Counted from the first letter of the stretch, positions 41,512-51,392 are shown. The stretch is 64,000 nt of DNA from Marinospirillum perlucidum (GCF_003336805.1 NZ_QFWJ01000002.1:372001-436000), one strand, 5' to 3'. Program-made: numbers and translations. The notes: generated by a model from the letters alone, not told the origin.

Positions 41512-43248
41512 TCAGTTACCACTGAGCCTTACACCACAGTTGCTTTTGCTGGGGCGTTGCGATGTTTCGGCCAGGCAAACGCAGTTACGCCCTCTGTTTT
41601 TGGCCTGGTAGAGCGCCCTGTCAGCTCTTTGTAGTGAGGCTTCCAGGGTTTCTTCCTGAGCCACCTGGGCCACGCCGATGCTGATGGTGAAATTGATTTC
41701 TTGGTGGTCGGCTAGAGGTAGACGCAGGTCTGCCACGGCTTTACGCAGTCTTTGGGCAAACTCACCTGCTTGTGAAAGGTTGCAGGCGGGCAGAAGAAGG
41801 ACAAACTCTTCACCGCCAAAACGGGCCGCCAGATCCTTTTCTCGGCTGAGATTTTTGAGGGTGTTGGCTAGCAGGATAATCACCTGGTCGCCCAAGGGGT
41901 GGCCGTGGGTATCATTGATCTGCTTGAAATGATCGATATCCAGAATCAGCAAGGACAAGGGCTGGTTGTTTTTGCCCGGCTGGTTTTGCATGAAATCGCC
42001 CTGGGTGAAAAAGTGTCGGCGATTATAGAGTTGTGTGAGGGGGTCGGTTGCGGCCTGATGCTTAAGGTCTTCTTGCGAGGCTTTGATGGCTTCGAGAATC
42101 TTGATGCGATGGGCGAGTACAAAAGCCAGCATCAGGGCTTCCAGCATAATGCCGATACCCACTCCGTGGCTGGTGATGTAGTTGAATTCGATAATGCCCT
42201 TGTAAAAGAGAACAGCCAGACCGCTGAAGAGTACAAAAAAGCTGTGGCCGATCAGAAAGTATTTGGCCAGTGGATTTCCTTTGCGGTAGATGGAAATGCT
42301 GACTGACAGGGAAATCAGCATCATCAAGGCAGCCAGGCTGCTGGCGGGTTTAAGGGCACCAAGAATATCAAAAAGGCCGTAGCATAAATCCAGTACCAGA
42401 AGCAGAAGAATAAACTGCAGGAAGCGGTGCTCAAGCGGATATTGCTGAGGCGTTTCAAAGACTCTCATCATAAAGAGAATCAGAAACATGGGCATGGTCA
42501 TCAAGGACAAATGCAGGGGCAGTAGCTGAGCACCGTAGAGGTTGAACTGGTTGGCAAAAAAACCGTAAGACAGAGCAATCCAGATCGCACCGGAAACCAG
42601 ATAAGCCGAATAGTAGATGTTTTCTTTCTGGCTGGAAGAGTAGTAAAGCAGAAAGTTGAAAATCACCAGAGCCAGGAGAATACCAACCATCAGGGCGATA
42701 TCGTTATGCGTACCTATCAGCTCACGGCGCGAATTGTTTTGGTCCAGGACCAGCAGACTGAACCACTGGTGAGAAAAGGAAACGTTTTTCACATAGAGTG
42801 TCTTGCTGGCACCTTCTTCCAGTTCAAACTCGTAAACAGCACTGCCGCGAAACATCAGGGGGCTGTTGCTGGCCGTTTCGAGATCCAGGTGCTGCCTATT
42901 CAGGAGGTTGCCGTTTTCCACTTCATAAAAAGCCAGGGCGCGATTGTGGTAGGCATAGGGATGATGAAGGGAAAGATTCAGCTTTTGCCCTGTCTGGTTT
43001 TGCAGATGAATGCGTGACCAGGTGGTTTTGGAATCGGTGCCCAGAGAAATGCGGTTGGGGCCTTCAGTGAAGTTCTGCTGCTGAATGCTGGCAAAATCCT
43101 GGGTCTGGCTGGTATCTACATAATGTTCGATGGTGAAGCGTGTGAGGCGAACGTCTGGCTGATGAAAAATATGAACCGGCTGTGCCCAGGTATCCAGGCA
43201 GATCAGCAACAAGCCAGAGAGGATTAAATGTTTGAAGATCCTTTGCAT
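41512..43248 (-). CDS. 7TM-DISM diguanylate cyclase
   Basis: 578 aa. Signal peptide, then a periplasmic 7TMR-DISMED2-type ligand domain (residues about 30-175), seven membrane helices (about 180-375), a short coiled linker and a GGDEF domain: LTQLYNRRHFF, LILDIDHFKQINDTHGHPLG, active site GGEEF with RxxD I-site (REKD) five residues before it. Makes c-di-GMP in response to an extracytoplasmic, perhaps carbohydrate-like, ligand. Monocistronic. Confidence 0.93.
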   Translation of the reverse strand: MQRIFKHLILSGLLLICLDTWAQPVHIFHQPDVRLTRFTIEHYVDTSQTQDFASIQQQNFTEGPNRISLGTDSKTTWSRIHLQNQTGQKLNLSLHHPYAYHNRALAFYEVENGNLLNRQHLDLETASNSPLMFRGSAVYEFELEEGASKTLYVKNVSFSHQWFSLLVLDQNNSRRELIGTHNDIALMVGILLALVIFNFLLYYSSSQKENIYYSAYLVSGAIWIALSYGFFANQFNLYGAQLLPLHLSLMTMPMFLILFMMRVFETPQQYPLEHRFLQFILLLLVLDLCYGLFDILGALKPASSLAALMMLISLSVSISIYRKGNPLAKYFLIGHSFFVLFSGLAVLFYKGIIEFNYITSHGVGIGIMLEALMLAFVLAHRIKILEAIKASQEDLKHQAATDPLTQLYNRRHFFTQGDFMQNQPGKNNQPLSLLILDIDHFKQINDTHGHPLGDQVIILLANTLKNLSREKDLAARFGGEEFVLLLPACNLSQAGEFAQRLRKAVADLRLPLADHQEINFTISIGVAQVAQEETLEASLQRADRALYQAKNRGRNCVCLAETSQRPSKSNCGVRLSGN

Positions 43249-43435
43249 CTCAGTCGACCAACTAGCCAGAAGTGAGGTGGAGTCCGGGCGACTGTCAGCA
43301 AATTACAATAAGAGGCGTCTGGTAAAAGCTGCTTGCTGGTTGGTCGCATACAACGCAATGTTACTTAATGTTGCGCACTATTTCCAATTGTTTCTAGTGC
43401 AGAGGTGCTAGATAAAGCAATAAAAAGAGGAAGGC

Positions 43436-43449
43436 TTGATGCGAATCAA
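43436..43449. promoter_or_regulatory. FNR/Anr-type palindrome or terminator stem
   Basis: TTGATGCGAATCAA matches the FNR consensus TTGATNNNNATCAA exactly. It lies 188 bp upstream of the 7TM-DISM gene and 51 bp past the DUF302 stop on the minus strand. The same dyad followed by CCTTCCTCTTTTT could instead end the DUF302 transcript. Both readings remain open. Confidence 0.4.
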
Positions 43450-43499
43450 GGCCCGGCTGTGGCCGGACCTAAAGAAAGCAGGGGGTGGTAGGAAGGATT

Positions 43500-43886
43500 T
43501 CAGATGCTGCCGATGGCTTCTCGAAGCAATTCCCGAACCTGGGCAGCCACTTCCTTCAAATGGGCGTTATCAATGGCTTGCATGGAGGCTACAGGATCAA
43601 TCGCGCTGACTTCTATGCCCTGAGGGGTCTCCCGGATCAGAACATTGCAGGGCAGCATGGCACCGACCTTGGGCTCAAGACCTATGGCTTCCCAGGCCAT
43701 TTGCGGGTTGCAAGCACCCAGAATGCGGTAACCGGACATCTCCTTGTCGAGCTTGTTTTTCATGGTGGCCTGAACATCGATTTCAGTCAGTACACCAAAG
43801 CCTTTTTCGGCCAGAGCCTCGCGGGTGCGGGTATCGGTGTCTGCAAAGCTGCTGTCGGTAATCAGGGTATTGATGGTATAAGACAT
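43500..43886 (-). CDS. DUF302 family protein
   Basis: 128 aa, single compact domain. FADTDTRTREALAEKGFGVL, IDVQATMKNKLDKEMSGYRI, GACNPQMAWEAI and MLPCNVLIRETPQG are characteristic of DUF302. Function unknown; members are often linked to sulfur or metal stress. A strong AAAGGAG lies before the start. Cysteines in GACNP and LPCN are conserved and might bind a ligand. Confidence 0.9.
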   Translation of the reverse strand: MSYTINTLITDSSFADTDTRTREALAEKGFGVLTEIDVQATMKNKLDKEMSGYRILGACNPQMAWEAIGLEPKVGAMLPCNVLIRETPQGIEVSAIDPVASMQAIDNAHLKEVAAQVRELLREAIGSI

Positions 43887-44006
43887 GGAGACTCCTTTTT
43901 ATATTAGTGACACATGAAATGTGACAGGTAAAAAGGAGACTAATTCCTCATCCGAGGAAGATAAAGTAAAGATTGGGAGATTAAAGCGGGGTGTTTACTT
44001 TGGGCA

Positions 44007-44034
44007 CAAAAAAAGCTCTGATAAACAGAGCCTT
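44007..44034 (-). terminator. Terminator of the tRNA cluster
   Basis: Minus strand GCTCTG-TTTAT-CAGAGC followed by seven T residues, just after tRNA-Thr. Confidence 0.9.
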
Positions 44035-44036
44035 AA

Positions 44037-44112
<76 letters not shown>

Positions 44113-44124
44113 AAGTCTTTAAGA

Positions 44125-44199
44125 TGGCTGGGGTAGAGAGATTCGAACTCCCGAATGCCTGGACCAAAACCAGGTGCCTTACCACTTGGCTATACCCCA
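44125..44199 (-). tRNA. tRNA-Gln (TTG)
   Basis: 75 nt: acceptor TGGGGTA/TACCCCA, anticodon stem CCTGG/CCAGG with loop TTTTGGT giving TTG, T arm TTCGAAT, encoded CCA. The tRNA starts with T and D arm GCCAAG, typical of bacterial tRNA-Gln. Confidence 0.97.
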
Positions 44200-44216
44200 G
44201 CAGAACATCCTAAAAG

Positions 44217-44292
44217 TGGTGGCCAGAGGCGGAATCGAACCGCCGACACAGGGATTTTCAATCCCTTGCTCTACCAACTGAGCTATCTGGCC
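44217..44292 (-). tRNA. tRNA-Phe (GAA)
   Basis: 76 nt: acceptor GGCCAGA/TCTGGCC, anticodon loop TTGAAAA giving GAA, T arm GGCGG/CCGCC, encoded CCA. First of the cluster, 78 bp downstream of yggX on the same strand. Confidence 0.97.
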
Positions 44293-44370
44293 AACGGGTG
44301 CATATTAAATAGATCTCGAAGGCTTTCGTCAAGCGCTTTTTTAAAAAGTTTTTATTTTTTGTTCAGTTGC

Positions 44371-44646
44371 TTAGGTGTTTTCAGGTGGCACATAGCCTTC
44401 AGCCTGATCGGTTTCCTGGTTATCGAGGAATTTCTCCATCTGTTCGAGCAAATATTGGCGGGTTTCCGGCTCAAAGACTTTCAGATGTTTTTCATTGATC
44501 AGGCGGGTTTGATGTTCCAGCCAGGCTTGCCAGGCATCCCGGGAAACACTTTTCATCAACTCTTCACCCTTGGGACCCGGCATGGGGGGTTGGGCCAGAG
44601 CAGGCAGTTCTTTTTGGTATTTACGGCAGAAAACAGTCGTGCTCAT
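44371..44646 (-). CDS. yggX: YggX Fe(2+)-trafficking/oxidative protection protein
   Basis: 91 aa. FCRKYQKELPALAQPPMPGP, ISVSRDAW-like SVSRDAWQAWLEHQTRLINE and EQMEKFLDN match YggX throughout; the single Cys7 is the conserved one. Protects iron-sulfur clusters (including that of MutY) from oxidants. Its start overlaps the mutY stop by 4 bp, the same mutY-yggX pairing as in enterobacteria. Confidence 0.95.
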   Translation of the reverse strand: MSTTVFCRKYQKELPALAQPPMPGPKGEELMKSVSRDAWQAWLEHQTRLINEKHLKVFEPETRQYLLEQMEKFLDNQETDQAEGYVPPENT

Positions 44647-45713
44647 TGTTGGAATCCTTGTAAAAGTCGTTTGATCGGGGTGGCAAGACCCAGATCGGGA
44701 TTTTGTTCAGGGTTGTACCAGAGGGTAGCAGTTGTGGCCAGGGAAGGGGTATAGGTTGCGGCCTCTTCGTGTATTTGTGGTGCCTGGTCGAGATAAGCCA
44801 CCCAGGGTATCAGCTGCAGATGGTAATGACTGAAACTATGACGTAGCCCAGGCAAAGGGTCTTGAATCAGCCTGGCAGGGGGGCAGGCGGCCTGCAACCA
44901 GTTTTTCAATGCCTGGGAATCGGGGAATTCGGGAAGGCTCCAGAGACCGCCCCAGAGGCCTTCTGAAGGGCGTTTGTAGAGCAGTACTTCCCGATCCTGA
45001 TTATGCAGCAGCAAAAAATGCCGTTCTTTTTGCGGCAGCTGTTTTTTGGGTTTGGGGGTGGGCAGTTGATCGGTTAAATCAAGACTGAGTGCCAGGCAGC
45101 CTTCTGCGACCGGGCAGCGGTTACATTGCGGGTTGCGCGGTGTGCAGAGGGTGGCTCCCAAATCCATAATGGCCTGGGTATAGTCGGCAGCCCGGTTCGG
45201 TGGTGTGACCTCATCAGCATATTGCCAGAGCTGGCGGTTGATGGCGCTCTTGCCCGGCCAGCCTTGAACGGCAAAGTAACGGGCCAGAACTCTTTTGACG
45301 TTGCCATCCAGAATCACCGCGCGCTGGTTGCTGCTGAGGGCGATGATAGCGTGAGCCGTGGAGGGGCCAATGCCAGGCAGGCTGCGCATGGCTTCCGGGT
45401 CCTGGGTGGGAAACTGACCGTCAAATTCGCTGGCAACGCAGCGGGCACAGGCGTGCAGATTGCGTGCGCGGGTGTAGTAACCCAGCCCCGCCCAGAGCCC
45501 CAGGACTTCATCTTCGGGTGCTTCAGCCAGATTTTCCAGTTCGGGAAAACGCTGCATAAAACGCTGGTAGTAATCCTTAACCGTCGTTACCTGGGTTTGT
45601 TGCAGCATGATTTCTGATACCCAGACCCGGTAGGGGGTGGGATTCTGCTGCCAGGGCAGGCTTTTGCGGCCGTGTTTTTCAAACCAGTTCAGTAGTTGTT
45701 GGGCAAACGTCAT
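44643..45713 (-). CDS. mutY: MutY adenine DNA glycosylase
   Basis: 356 aa from the ATG at 45713 (MTFAQQLLNWFEKHGRKSLP). Removes adenine opposite 8-oxoguanine. HhH-GPD core with SEIMLQQTQVTTV, LPGIGPSTAHAI and catalytic Asp in ILDGNVKRVLAR; 4Fe-4S ligands C-x6-C-x2-C-x5-C in LCTPRNPQCNRCPVAEGC; C-terminal NUDIX-like domain (GLWGGLWSLPEF, FSHYHLQLIPW). No good Shine-Dalgarno precedes this ATG; an in-frame TTG at 45758 would add 15 residues and follows a hairpin. Confidence 0.94.
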   Translation of the reverse strand: MTFAQQLLNWFEKHGRKSLPWQQNPTPYRVWVSEIMLQQTQVTTVKDYYQRFMQRFPELENLAEAPEDEVLGLWAGLGYYTRARNLHACARCVASEFDGQFPTQDPEAMRSLPGIGPSTAHAIIALSSNQRAVILDGNVKRVLARYFAVQGWPGKSAINRQLWQYADEVTPPNRAADYTQAIMDLGATLCTPRNPQCNRCPVAEGCLALSLDLTDQLPTPKPKKQLPQKERHFLLLHNQDREVLLYKRPSEGLWGGLWSLPEFPDSQALKNWLQAACPPARLIQDPLPGLRHSFSHYHLQLIPWVAYLDQAPQIHEEAATYTPSLATTATLWYNPEQNPDLGLATPIKRLLQGFQQ

Positions 45714-45763
45714 GGGGGCGGTTGCTTTCAAGATCAGATTTCTCCGCTGGAGAGGCAATTATG

Positions 45764-45792
45764 AAAAAGGCCCCGGATTCTAGCCCGGGGCC
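45764..45792 (-). terminator. Terminator-like hairpin in the mutY leader
   Basis: Minus strand GGCCCCGG (45792-45785), 8-nt loop, CCGGGGCC (45776-45769), then TTTTT. It lies 50 bp before the mutY ATG with no minus-strand gene immediately upstream, so it may be an attenuator of mutY-yggX or a block to antisense transcription. Confidence 0.7.
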
Positions 45793-46101
45793 AAGGCTCT
45801 CTGCATTCTCTCCCTTGCATTGCTTGAGATAGCTGGCTGGGGGTTAAGTTCCTTTTTGTTGCCATATATTTCCGTGTCAGGTCACCAAATGTAAAAAATA
45901 TGATATATGCCCCGATATTGCATGATAAGCGCTGATTTGTCTGTGTACTTGTGTGGAGTCTGTGGGTGTTTGGTTAAAAGGGTTTGCTTTTACTTGAGTA
46001 ACCTCTTAGATTGAATTTTTGTTACTCCTCGTTAATGACAAGAACGGACTGGCTTTGCTAGAGGTCTGGAGGCATACCGGTATCAAGAGGTGATCAAGGA
46101 G
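45793..46101. other. Divergent intergenic region mutY / diguanylate cyclase
   Basis: About 310 bp of AT-rich DNA with no supportable gene. It must hold the promoters of mutY (minus) and of the diguanylate cyclase (plus), but no convincing -35/-10 pair was found on either strand. Confidence 0.4.
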
Positions 46102-47304
46102 ATGGAATCTCAGGCATCGCAAGCGGACTCGCAACAAGTGGCTCAGAAGTTACGTCTCCGCCGCTCTCTAATGGCCAGCGGCGCTGGCGCAGCTACTAGC
46201 TTGGTACTGCTTGTGGCTTGGTATCTTGGTTATGTGTACTGGACGGCGGGCGAAATTGCCGGTTTTTTACTCGCCACGGGTCTGGGTCACTGCCTCTTTC
46301 CCTGGTTGATCCATTCTTCCCGCAACCTGAACTTTTCTGATCCCAGTCTGACCAGCCTGCAGATTGGCTGGCATTTGGCTATTGGCAGCTATGCCATGTA
46401 TGCCGCTCCCGAGATTCGGAGTCTACTGGTGATCAACCTGCTTCTGATCATGCTGTTTTCGGTGTTTCGCTTCCAACCGAACCGCCTGCCACTTCTATCA
46501 ATGATTCTTTTTGCAGCCTACTCACTTTCGGTCATGGCCCAGGTGTTGTTCAGTCCTCTGGAAGTCCACTGGTCCAGAGAGATCCTGACAGGCCTGGTGT
46601 TCTTTCTGGCAGTCATTGGTACCAGCCTGCTTGGGGCTGAGATTGGAGGCCTGCGTTTGGCGCTAAAAAAGCGCAATGAGCACCTGGCTCAGGCCATGCA
46701 GCGTATCGAGGAGCTGGCTGTCACCGACGAGCTGACCGGGCTCTATAACCGCCGCCATCTGATGCGTATTCTGCGTCGCCAGAAAGGCTTGAGTGACCGG
46801 GGTGGCTATCATTTTTCCATTGGTTTTGTGGATCTGGATTTCTTCAAGCAGATTAATGATAACTATGGTCATGGTGTCGGCGACCAGGTCCTGGTCGAAG
46901 TGGCCGCGGAAATCCGCAATAGCCTGCGTGAGGTGGACTATGTGGCCCGGATTGGTGGGGAAGAATTTGTCGTGGTTCTTTCCCAGACCGCCGAACAGGA
47001 AGCTCTGAGAATTGCTGAGCGCTTGAGGGCAGATATCGAGAAGCTGGTGGTGGACGTTGGTGATGATCACCCCAGCCTGCGTTTGACGGCTTCCGTCGGC
47101 ATTGCCAGCTATCAGCCGGAAGAAGGTGTAGAGCAGTTAATGGTGCGCGCGGACCGGGCTCTCTATGCTGCCAAGGAATGCGGACGTAACTGCATTATTG
47201 GTGAAACGGACTTACAGGGTTCATCCTTTCGACAGGTCAAGGCCACCAAGGAATTTGCCATCAGTGAAAACGAAGAGCCCTATGATCAGGTGTCGGTATC
47301 CTGA
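46102..47304 (+). CDS. Membrane diguanylate cyclase
   Basis: 400 aa from ATG 46102. The stretch GAGGTGATC seven bases upstream is a near-ideal Shine-Dalgarno, so this start beats the GTG at 46090 lying inside it. Residues about 30-190 make five or six membrane helices (MASE-like sensor), then a GGDEF domain with LTGLYNRRHLMRILRR, VDLDFFKQINDNYGHG and active site GGEEF, I-site REVD five residues before. Makes c-di-GMP. Its end overlaps the convergent tadA by 19 bp. Confidence 0.92.
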   Translation: MESQASQADSQQVAQKLRLRRSLMASGAGAATSLVLLVAWYLGYVYWTAGEIAGFLLATGLGHCLFPWLIHSSRNLNFSDPSLTSLQIGWHLAIGSYAMYAAPEIRSLLVINLLLIMLFSVFRFQPNRLPLLSMILFAAYSLSVMAQVLFSPLEVHWSREILTGLVFFLAVIGTSLLGAEIGGLRLALKKRNEHLAQAMQRIEELAVTDELTGLYNRRHLMRILRRQKGLSDRGGYHFSIGFVDLDFFKQINDNYGHGVGDQVLVEVAAEIRNSLREVDYVARIGGEEFVVVLSQTAEQEALRIAERLRADIEKLVVDVGDDHPSLRLTASVGIASYQPEEGVEQLMVRADRALYAAKECGRNCIIGETDLQGSSFRQVKATKEFAISENEEPYDQVSVS

Positions 47305-47762
47305 TTCTTCCTTCTAGCCTGAAAAAAATCATCCAGTAGCTTTTTGCAGGCTGATTTGAGCAGGCCGCCTTCCACTTCCAGGCGATGATTGAACCAGGGT
47401 TGGGCGGGCAGATTGCAGACGGAAGCAACTGCTCCTGTGCGTGGCTCCTTGGCACCGTAGTAGAGTTTGTCTATGCGGGCATGGATGAGAGTGCCGATGC
47501 ACTGGGTGCAGGGTTCCAGGGTGACATAGAGGCTGCAGCCGTTGAGTCGGTAGTTGCCGACTGTTTTACCCGCAGCGCGGATAGCCTGAACTTCAGCATG
47601 AGCTGAAGCATCCTGTTCACTGATGCAGGCATTAAAGCCCCGGCCGATGATCTTGCCTTCCCTATCCACAACTACAGCACCCACGGGAACTTCACCCAGG
47701 CGGGCTGCTTCCTGGGCCAGTTCCAGCGCCCGGTGCATGTAGTATTCAGGTTTTCTTGGCAT
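47286..47762 (-). CDS. tadA: TadA tRNA adenosine-34 deaminase
   Basis: 158 aa from the ATG at 47762 (MPRKPEYYMHRALELAQEAA). Converts A34 to inosine in tRNA-Arg(ACG). Zinc and catalytic motif AHAEVQAIR and PCTQC, plus GEVPVGAVVV. A frame extended to 47819 would run into the preceding gene. It overlaps that gene's end by 17 bp, suggesting coupled translation with the guaA-side genes. Confidence 0.93.
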   Translation of the reverse strand: MPRKPEYYMHRALELAQEAARLGEVPVGAVVVDREGKIIGRGFNACISEQDASAHAEVQAIRAAGKTVGNYRLNGCSLYVTLEPCTQCIGTLIHARIDKLYYGAKEPRTGAVASVCNLPAQPWFNHRLEVEGGLLKSACKKLLDDFFQARRKNQDTDT

Positions 47763-48201
47763 CCACCAGCTCCAAGGCTGCTTCCAGGAGACGCTCGTGG
47801 CGGCCCTGCTGACAGGCACGCAGAAGGAGGAGTCCGGCGGTTTGGTTGCCGGGAAGCTGCTCGGGGATATCCAGGCTGACCTCTTCGCTCATGGCAATCA
47901 GGCGCAGGAAGATACCAAAGGTCTCTATGCGGTGCAGACGAATCTGTTCGCGGGCATCATCCAGAGGGCAGAGGGAAAACTGCATGGCATCAATCAGGCG
48001 GGTTGCTGCAACGGCAGAGCTTTGATTAATGGCTTGGTCTGGAAAGATGGCCTGGTGCTCGCGAGTCATCATCAGGCGAGATTTGATCAGTGTGATGCGG
48101 TGCTGCAGCGGGTCGACAAAATCCTCGCCGGAGCTGCTGACAGCAAGGCCGGAAAATACTACTAACCAGCCTGCCAGCAGACAGCTCCAGAGGCTTTTCA
48201 C
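47746..48201 (-). CDS. Small secreted protein of unknown function
   Basis: 151 aa from GTG at 48201, one base past the guaA stop. This start gives a signal peptide (MKSLWSCLLAGWLVVFSGLA); the longer frame reaching into guaA is a shadow. The mature part is helical (DPLQHRITLIKSRLMMTREH, AATRLIDAMQFSLCPLDDAR, LLLLRACQQGRHERLLEAAL). I do not recognise a family. Tucked between guaA and tadA, probably cotranscribed with both. Confidence 0.65.
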   Translation of the reverse strand: MKSLWSCLLAGWLVVFSGLAVSSSGEDFVDPLQHRITLIKSRLMMTREHQAIFPDQAINQSSAVAATRLIDAMQFSLCPLDDAREQIRLHRIETFGIFLRLIAMSEEVSLDIPEQLPGNQTAGLLLLRACQQGRHERLLEAALELVDAKKT

Positions 48202-48202
48202 C

Positions 48203-49777
48203 TTATTCCCACTCAATGGTAGCCGGTGGCTTGGAGGAAACATCGTAGGTGACGCGGGAAACACCGGGCAGTTCATTGATGATGCGGTTGGAAACCTTCT
48301 CCAGCAGCTCATAGGGCAGATGCGCCCAGCGCGCCGTCATGAAGTCGATGGTTTCCACGGCTCTTAGCGCAATGACCCACTCGTAACGGCGGCCATCACC
48401 TACCACGCCGACGGACTTGACCGGCAGGAAGATGGCAAAGGCCTGACTGGTCTTGTCGTACCAGCCAGCTTCACGCAGTTCGTGAATAAAGATGGCATCG
48501 GCTTCACGCAGGATGTCGGCATATTCCTTCTTGACCTGACCCAGGATGCGCACGCCCAGGCCGGGGCCGGGGAAAGGATGGCGATAGACCATGTCATAGG
48601 GCAGGCCCAGTTCCAGGCCGATTTTCCTGACCTCGTCCTTGAAGAGTTCGCGCAGGGGTTCAACCAGCTCCATGCGCATGGTGTCAGGCAGACCACCGAC
48701 GTTGTGGTGCGACTTGATCACATGAGCCTTGCCGGTCTTGGAGGCGGCGGATTCGATGACATCAGGGTAGATGGTTCCCTGGGCAAGGAAATCCACATCC
48801 TTGAGTTTGCTGGCTTCTGCATCAAAGACATCGATAAAGGTGTTGCCGATGATCTTGCGCTTGGCTTCGGGATCATCCACACCTTCCAGACGGTCGAGGA
48901 AGAGTTTCTCGGCATCAGCCCGGATGACCTTCACCCCCATATTGCGGGCAAACATCTCCATGACCTGCTCGCCTTCATCCTTGCGTAAAAGACCGTTATC
49001 GACAAATACGCAGGTGAGCTGGTCGCCGATGGCCTGATGCAGCAGGGCAGCGACTACTGAAGAATCCACGCCGCCGGACAATCCCAGCAACACCTTGCGA
49101 TCGCCTACCTGTTCACGAACCCGGGCAACCTGGTCTTCAATAATCTGGGCCGGGGTCCAGAGCGCTTTGCACTGGCAGATGTTGAGCAGGAAGTGTTCCA
49201 GAATCCGTTTGCCTTGCAGGGTGTGGGTGACTTCCGGGTGGAACTGAACACCGTAGAATTTCTTGTCTTCCCAGGCCATGGCGGCAATGGGGCAGCTGGG
49301 TGTGGAGGCAGTGATGACAAATTCGGGCGGCAGGGAGTCAACCTTGTCGCCGTGGCTCATCCACACATCCAGCAGGGCCTGGCCATTGTCGGCGACGTGA
49401 TCCTTGATGCCCTTGAAGAGGCCGCTTTCTGCTTCCAGTTGAATCTGGGCGTAACCGAATTCATGAACCTTGGAGCCCTGGACCGAACCGCCTAGCTGAG
49501 CAGCCATGGTTTGCATGCCATAGCAGATGCCGAGTACGGGAACACCCAGATTGAAAACACTTTCCGGTGCTCTGGGGGAACCGGCTTCGGGAACGGATTC
49601 CGGGCCGCCTGCCAGGATAATGCCCTGGGGGTTGAATTCGCGAACGGCTTCATCGCCCAGGTCAAAGGGACGGATTTCACAATAGACGCCGATTTCGCGA
49701 ACCCGGCGGGCTATCAGCTGAGTGTACTGGGAGCCGAAGTCCAGAATCAGGATTTTGTAAGCGTGAATGTCTTGCAT
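48203..49777 (-). CDS. guaA: GuaA GMP synthase (glutamine-hydrolysing)
   Basis: 524 aa, full length. Converts XMP to GMP with ATP and glutamine. Class I amidotransferase: [25 protein letters not shown] (nucleophile Cys), FHPEVTHT (His/Glu). ATP-pyrophosphatase: [10 protein letters not shown]. Dimerisation domain ends KPPATIEWE. Follows guaB by 11 bp. Confidence 0.98.
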   Translation of the reverse strand: MQDIHAYKILILDFGSQYTQLIARRVREIGVYCEIRPFDLGDEAVREFNPQGIILAGGPESVPEAGSPRAPESVFNLGVPVLGICYGMQTMAAQLGGSVQGSKVHEFGYAQIQLEAESGLFKGIKDHVADNGQALLDVWMSHGDKVDSLPPEFVITASTPSCPIAAMAWEDKKFYGVQFHPEVTHTLQGKRILEHFLLNICQCKALWTPAQIIEDQVARVREQVGDRKVLLGLSGGVDSSVVAALLHQAIGDQLTCVFVDNGLLRKDEGEQVMEMFARNMGVKVIRADAEKLFLDRLEGVDDPEAKRKIIGNTFIDVFDAEASKLKDVDFLAQGTIYPDVIESAASKTGKAHVIKSHHNVGGLPDTMRMELVEPLRELFKDEVRKIGLELGLPYDMVYRHPFPGPGLGVRILGQVKKEYADILREADAIFIHELREAGWYDKTSQAFAIFLPVKSVGVVGDGRRYEWVIALRAVETIDFMTARWAHLPYELLEKVSNRIINELPGVSRVTYDVSSKPPATIEWE

Positions 49778-49788
49778 GCGTTGTCCTG

Positions 49789-51258
49789 TTAGCTGACCCG
49801 GTAGTTGGGTGCTTCCTTGGTGATCTGAACATCGTGAACATGGGATTCACGCATGCCGGCATTGGAAATCTTGGAGAAACTGGGCTTGGTGCGCATGGTT
49901 TCGATATCAGCACAGCCGGTGTAGCCCATGGAGGCGCGCAGACCGCCCATCAGCTGATGCACGATGGCACTCATGGCACCCTTGTAGGGAACCCGGCCTT
50001 CAATACCTTCGGGAACCAGTTTCTCGACGCCCGCATCCTTATCCTGAAAGTAGCGGTCGGAAGAGCCTTCGGACTGACCCATGGCACCGATGGAGCCCAT
50101 GCCACGGTAAGCCTTGTAGGTCCGGCCCTGGTAGAGTTCAACTTCACCGGGGGCTTCTTCGGTACCGGCCAGCAGGCCGCCCACCATCACCACGTGAGCA
50201 CCGGCCACAATCGCCTTGGCCAGATCGCCGGAGAAGCGTACGCCGCCATCGGCAATCAAGGGGATGTTATAGGGTTTAAGAGCGTCGGCGACATTGGCAA
50301 CGGCAGAAATCTGGGGTACACCAACACCGGCCACGATGCGGGTGGTACAAATGGAACCGGGACCGATACCGACCTTGACCGCATCAGCACCGGCTTCCAC
50401 CAGGGCAACGGCCGCTTCGGCTGTGGCAATATTGCCGCCGATTACGTCAACCTGGGGGAAGTTCTCCTTGATCCAGGCCACGCGGTTGATGACGCCAATG
50501 GAATGGCCGTGAGCGGTATCCACAACGATGACATCGACACCGGCTTCAACCAGTGCCTTGACGCGCTCGGGGGTCTCGGGTCCGGTGCCGACAGCAGCAC
50601 CGACTCTCAGGCTGCCGTTTTCATCTTTTGCCGCCATGGGGTAGGTCTTGGCTTTTTCCACATCCCGGAAGGTAACCAGACCGCGCAGATGAAAGTCGTT
50701 ATCGACCAGTAGCATCTTCTCGATGCGGTGCTCGTAAAGGCGTGCCTTGATGTCTTCAAGCGGGGTGTTTTCCAGTGCAGTGACCAGCTTGTCCTGGGGT
50801 GTCATGATGGCTTCAACCGTGTCACCAGCATGAGGCTTAACACGCAGGTCGCGTCCGGTTACGATGCCGACCAGCTTGCCTTCATCCACTACGGGGAAGC
50901 CGGAGAAACCATAATCCCGAGCCATTTCCAGCAGTTCGTGGATCTTGGTGGCAGGGGCCACGGTGACCGGGTCCTTGACCACTACGCTTTCGTGCTTTTT
51001 AACCTTGCGAACTTCCGCTGCCTGCTGGGCAATGGTCATGTTCTTGTGGATAATGCCCATTCCCCCTTCCTGGGCCATGGCGATTGCCAGGCGTCCCTCG
51101 GTCACCGTATCCATGGCGGATGAGATCAGGGGCATGTTCAGCTCAATATTGCGGCTCAGGCGAGTTTTGAGGGAGACGTCTTTTGGCAGGATGTCAGTGT
51201 AGCCAGGAACCAAAAGAACATCATCGAAGGTAAGCGCTTCTTCAACGATACGTAGCAT
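49789..51258 (-). CDS. guaB: GuaB IMP dehydrogenase
   Basis: 489 aa from ATG 51258 ([20 protein letters not shown]). Oxidises IMP to XMP, the branch step to GMP. TIM barrel interrupted by two CBS domains (about residues 93-205); catalytic loop [11 protein letters not shown], flap [10 protein letters not shown]. First gene of guaBA. Confidence 0.98.
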   Translation of the reverse strand: MLRIVEEALTFDDVLLVPGYTDILPKDVSLKTRLSRNIELNMPLISSAMDTVTEGRLAIAMAQEGGMGIIHKNMTIAQQAAEVRKVKKHESVVVKDPVTVAPATKIHELLEMARDYGFSGFPVVDEGKLVGIVTGRDLRVKPHAGDTVEAIMTPQDKLVTALENTPLEDIKARLYEHRIEKMLLVDNDFHLRGLVTFRDVEKAKTYPMAAKDENGSLRVGAAVGTGPETPERVKALVEAGVDVIVVDTAHGHSIGVINRVAWIKENFPQVDVIGGNIATAEAAVALVEAGADAVKVGIGPGSICTTRIVAGVGVPQISAVANVADALKPYNIPLIADGGVRFSGDLAKAIVAGAHVVMVGGLLAGTEEAPGEVELYQGRTYKAYRGMGSIGAMGQSEGSSDRYFQDKDAGVEKLVPEGIEGRVPYKGAMSAIVHQLMGGLRASMGYTGCADIETMRTKPSFSKISNAGMRESHVHDVQITKEAPNYRVS

Positions 51259-51309
51259 AGATGACCTGCGAATCTGGGATGTAGGGAAGGAAGAAAAAGT
51301 TAATCCCCT

Positions 51310-51338
51310 ATTATAGCTGAGCAGTTTTTTCAGGTAAA
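51310..51338 (-). promoter_or_regulatory. Promoter of guaBA
   Basis: Minus strand TTTACC (51338-51333), 17-bp spacer, perfect -10 TATAAT (51315-51310), about 50 bp before the guaB start. Confidence 0.65.
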
Positions 51339-51392
51339 CCAATCCCTCTGACGATTAACTCCTGGCAGACGGAATATGTTAGATTATTGCCC

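Noticed and set aside
44155..44754. Plus-strand frame of about 200 codons across tRNA-Gln, tRNA-Phe and yggX
   Set aside because: Antisense to tRNAs and to clear minus-strand genes; contains the typical NRTADTGIFN artefact.
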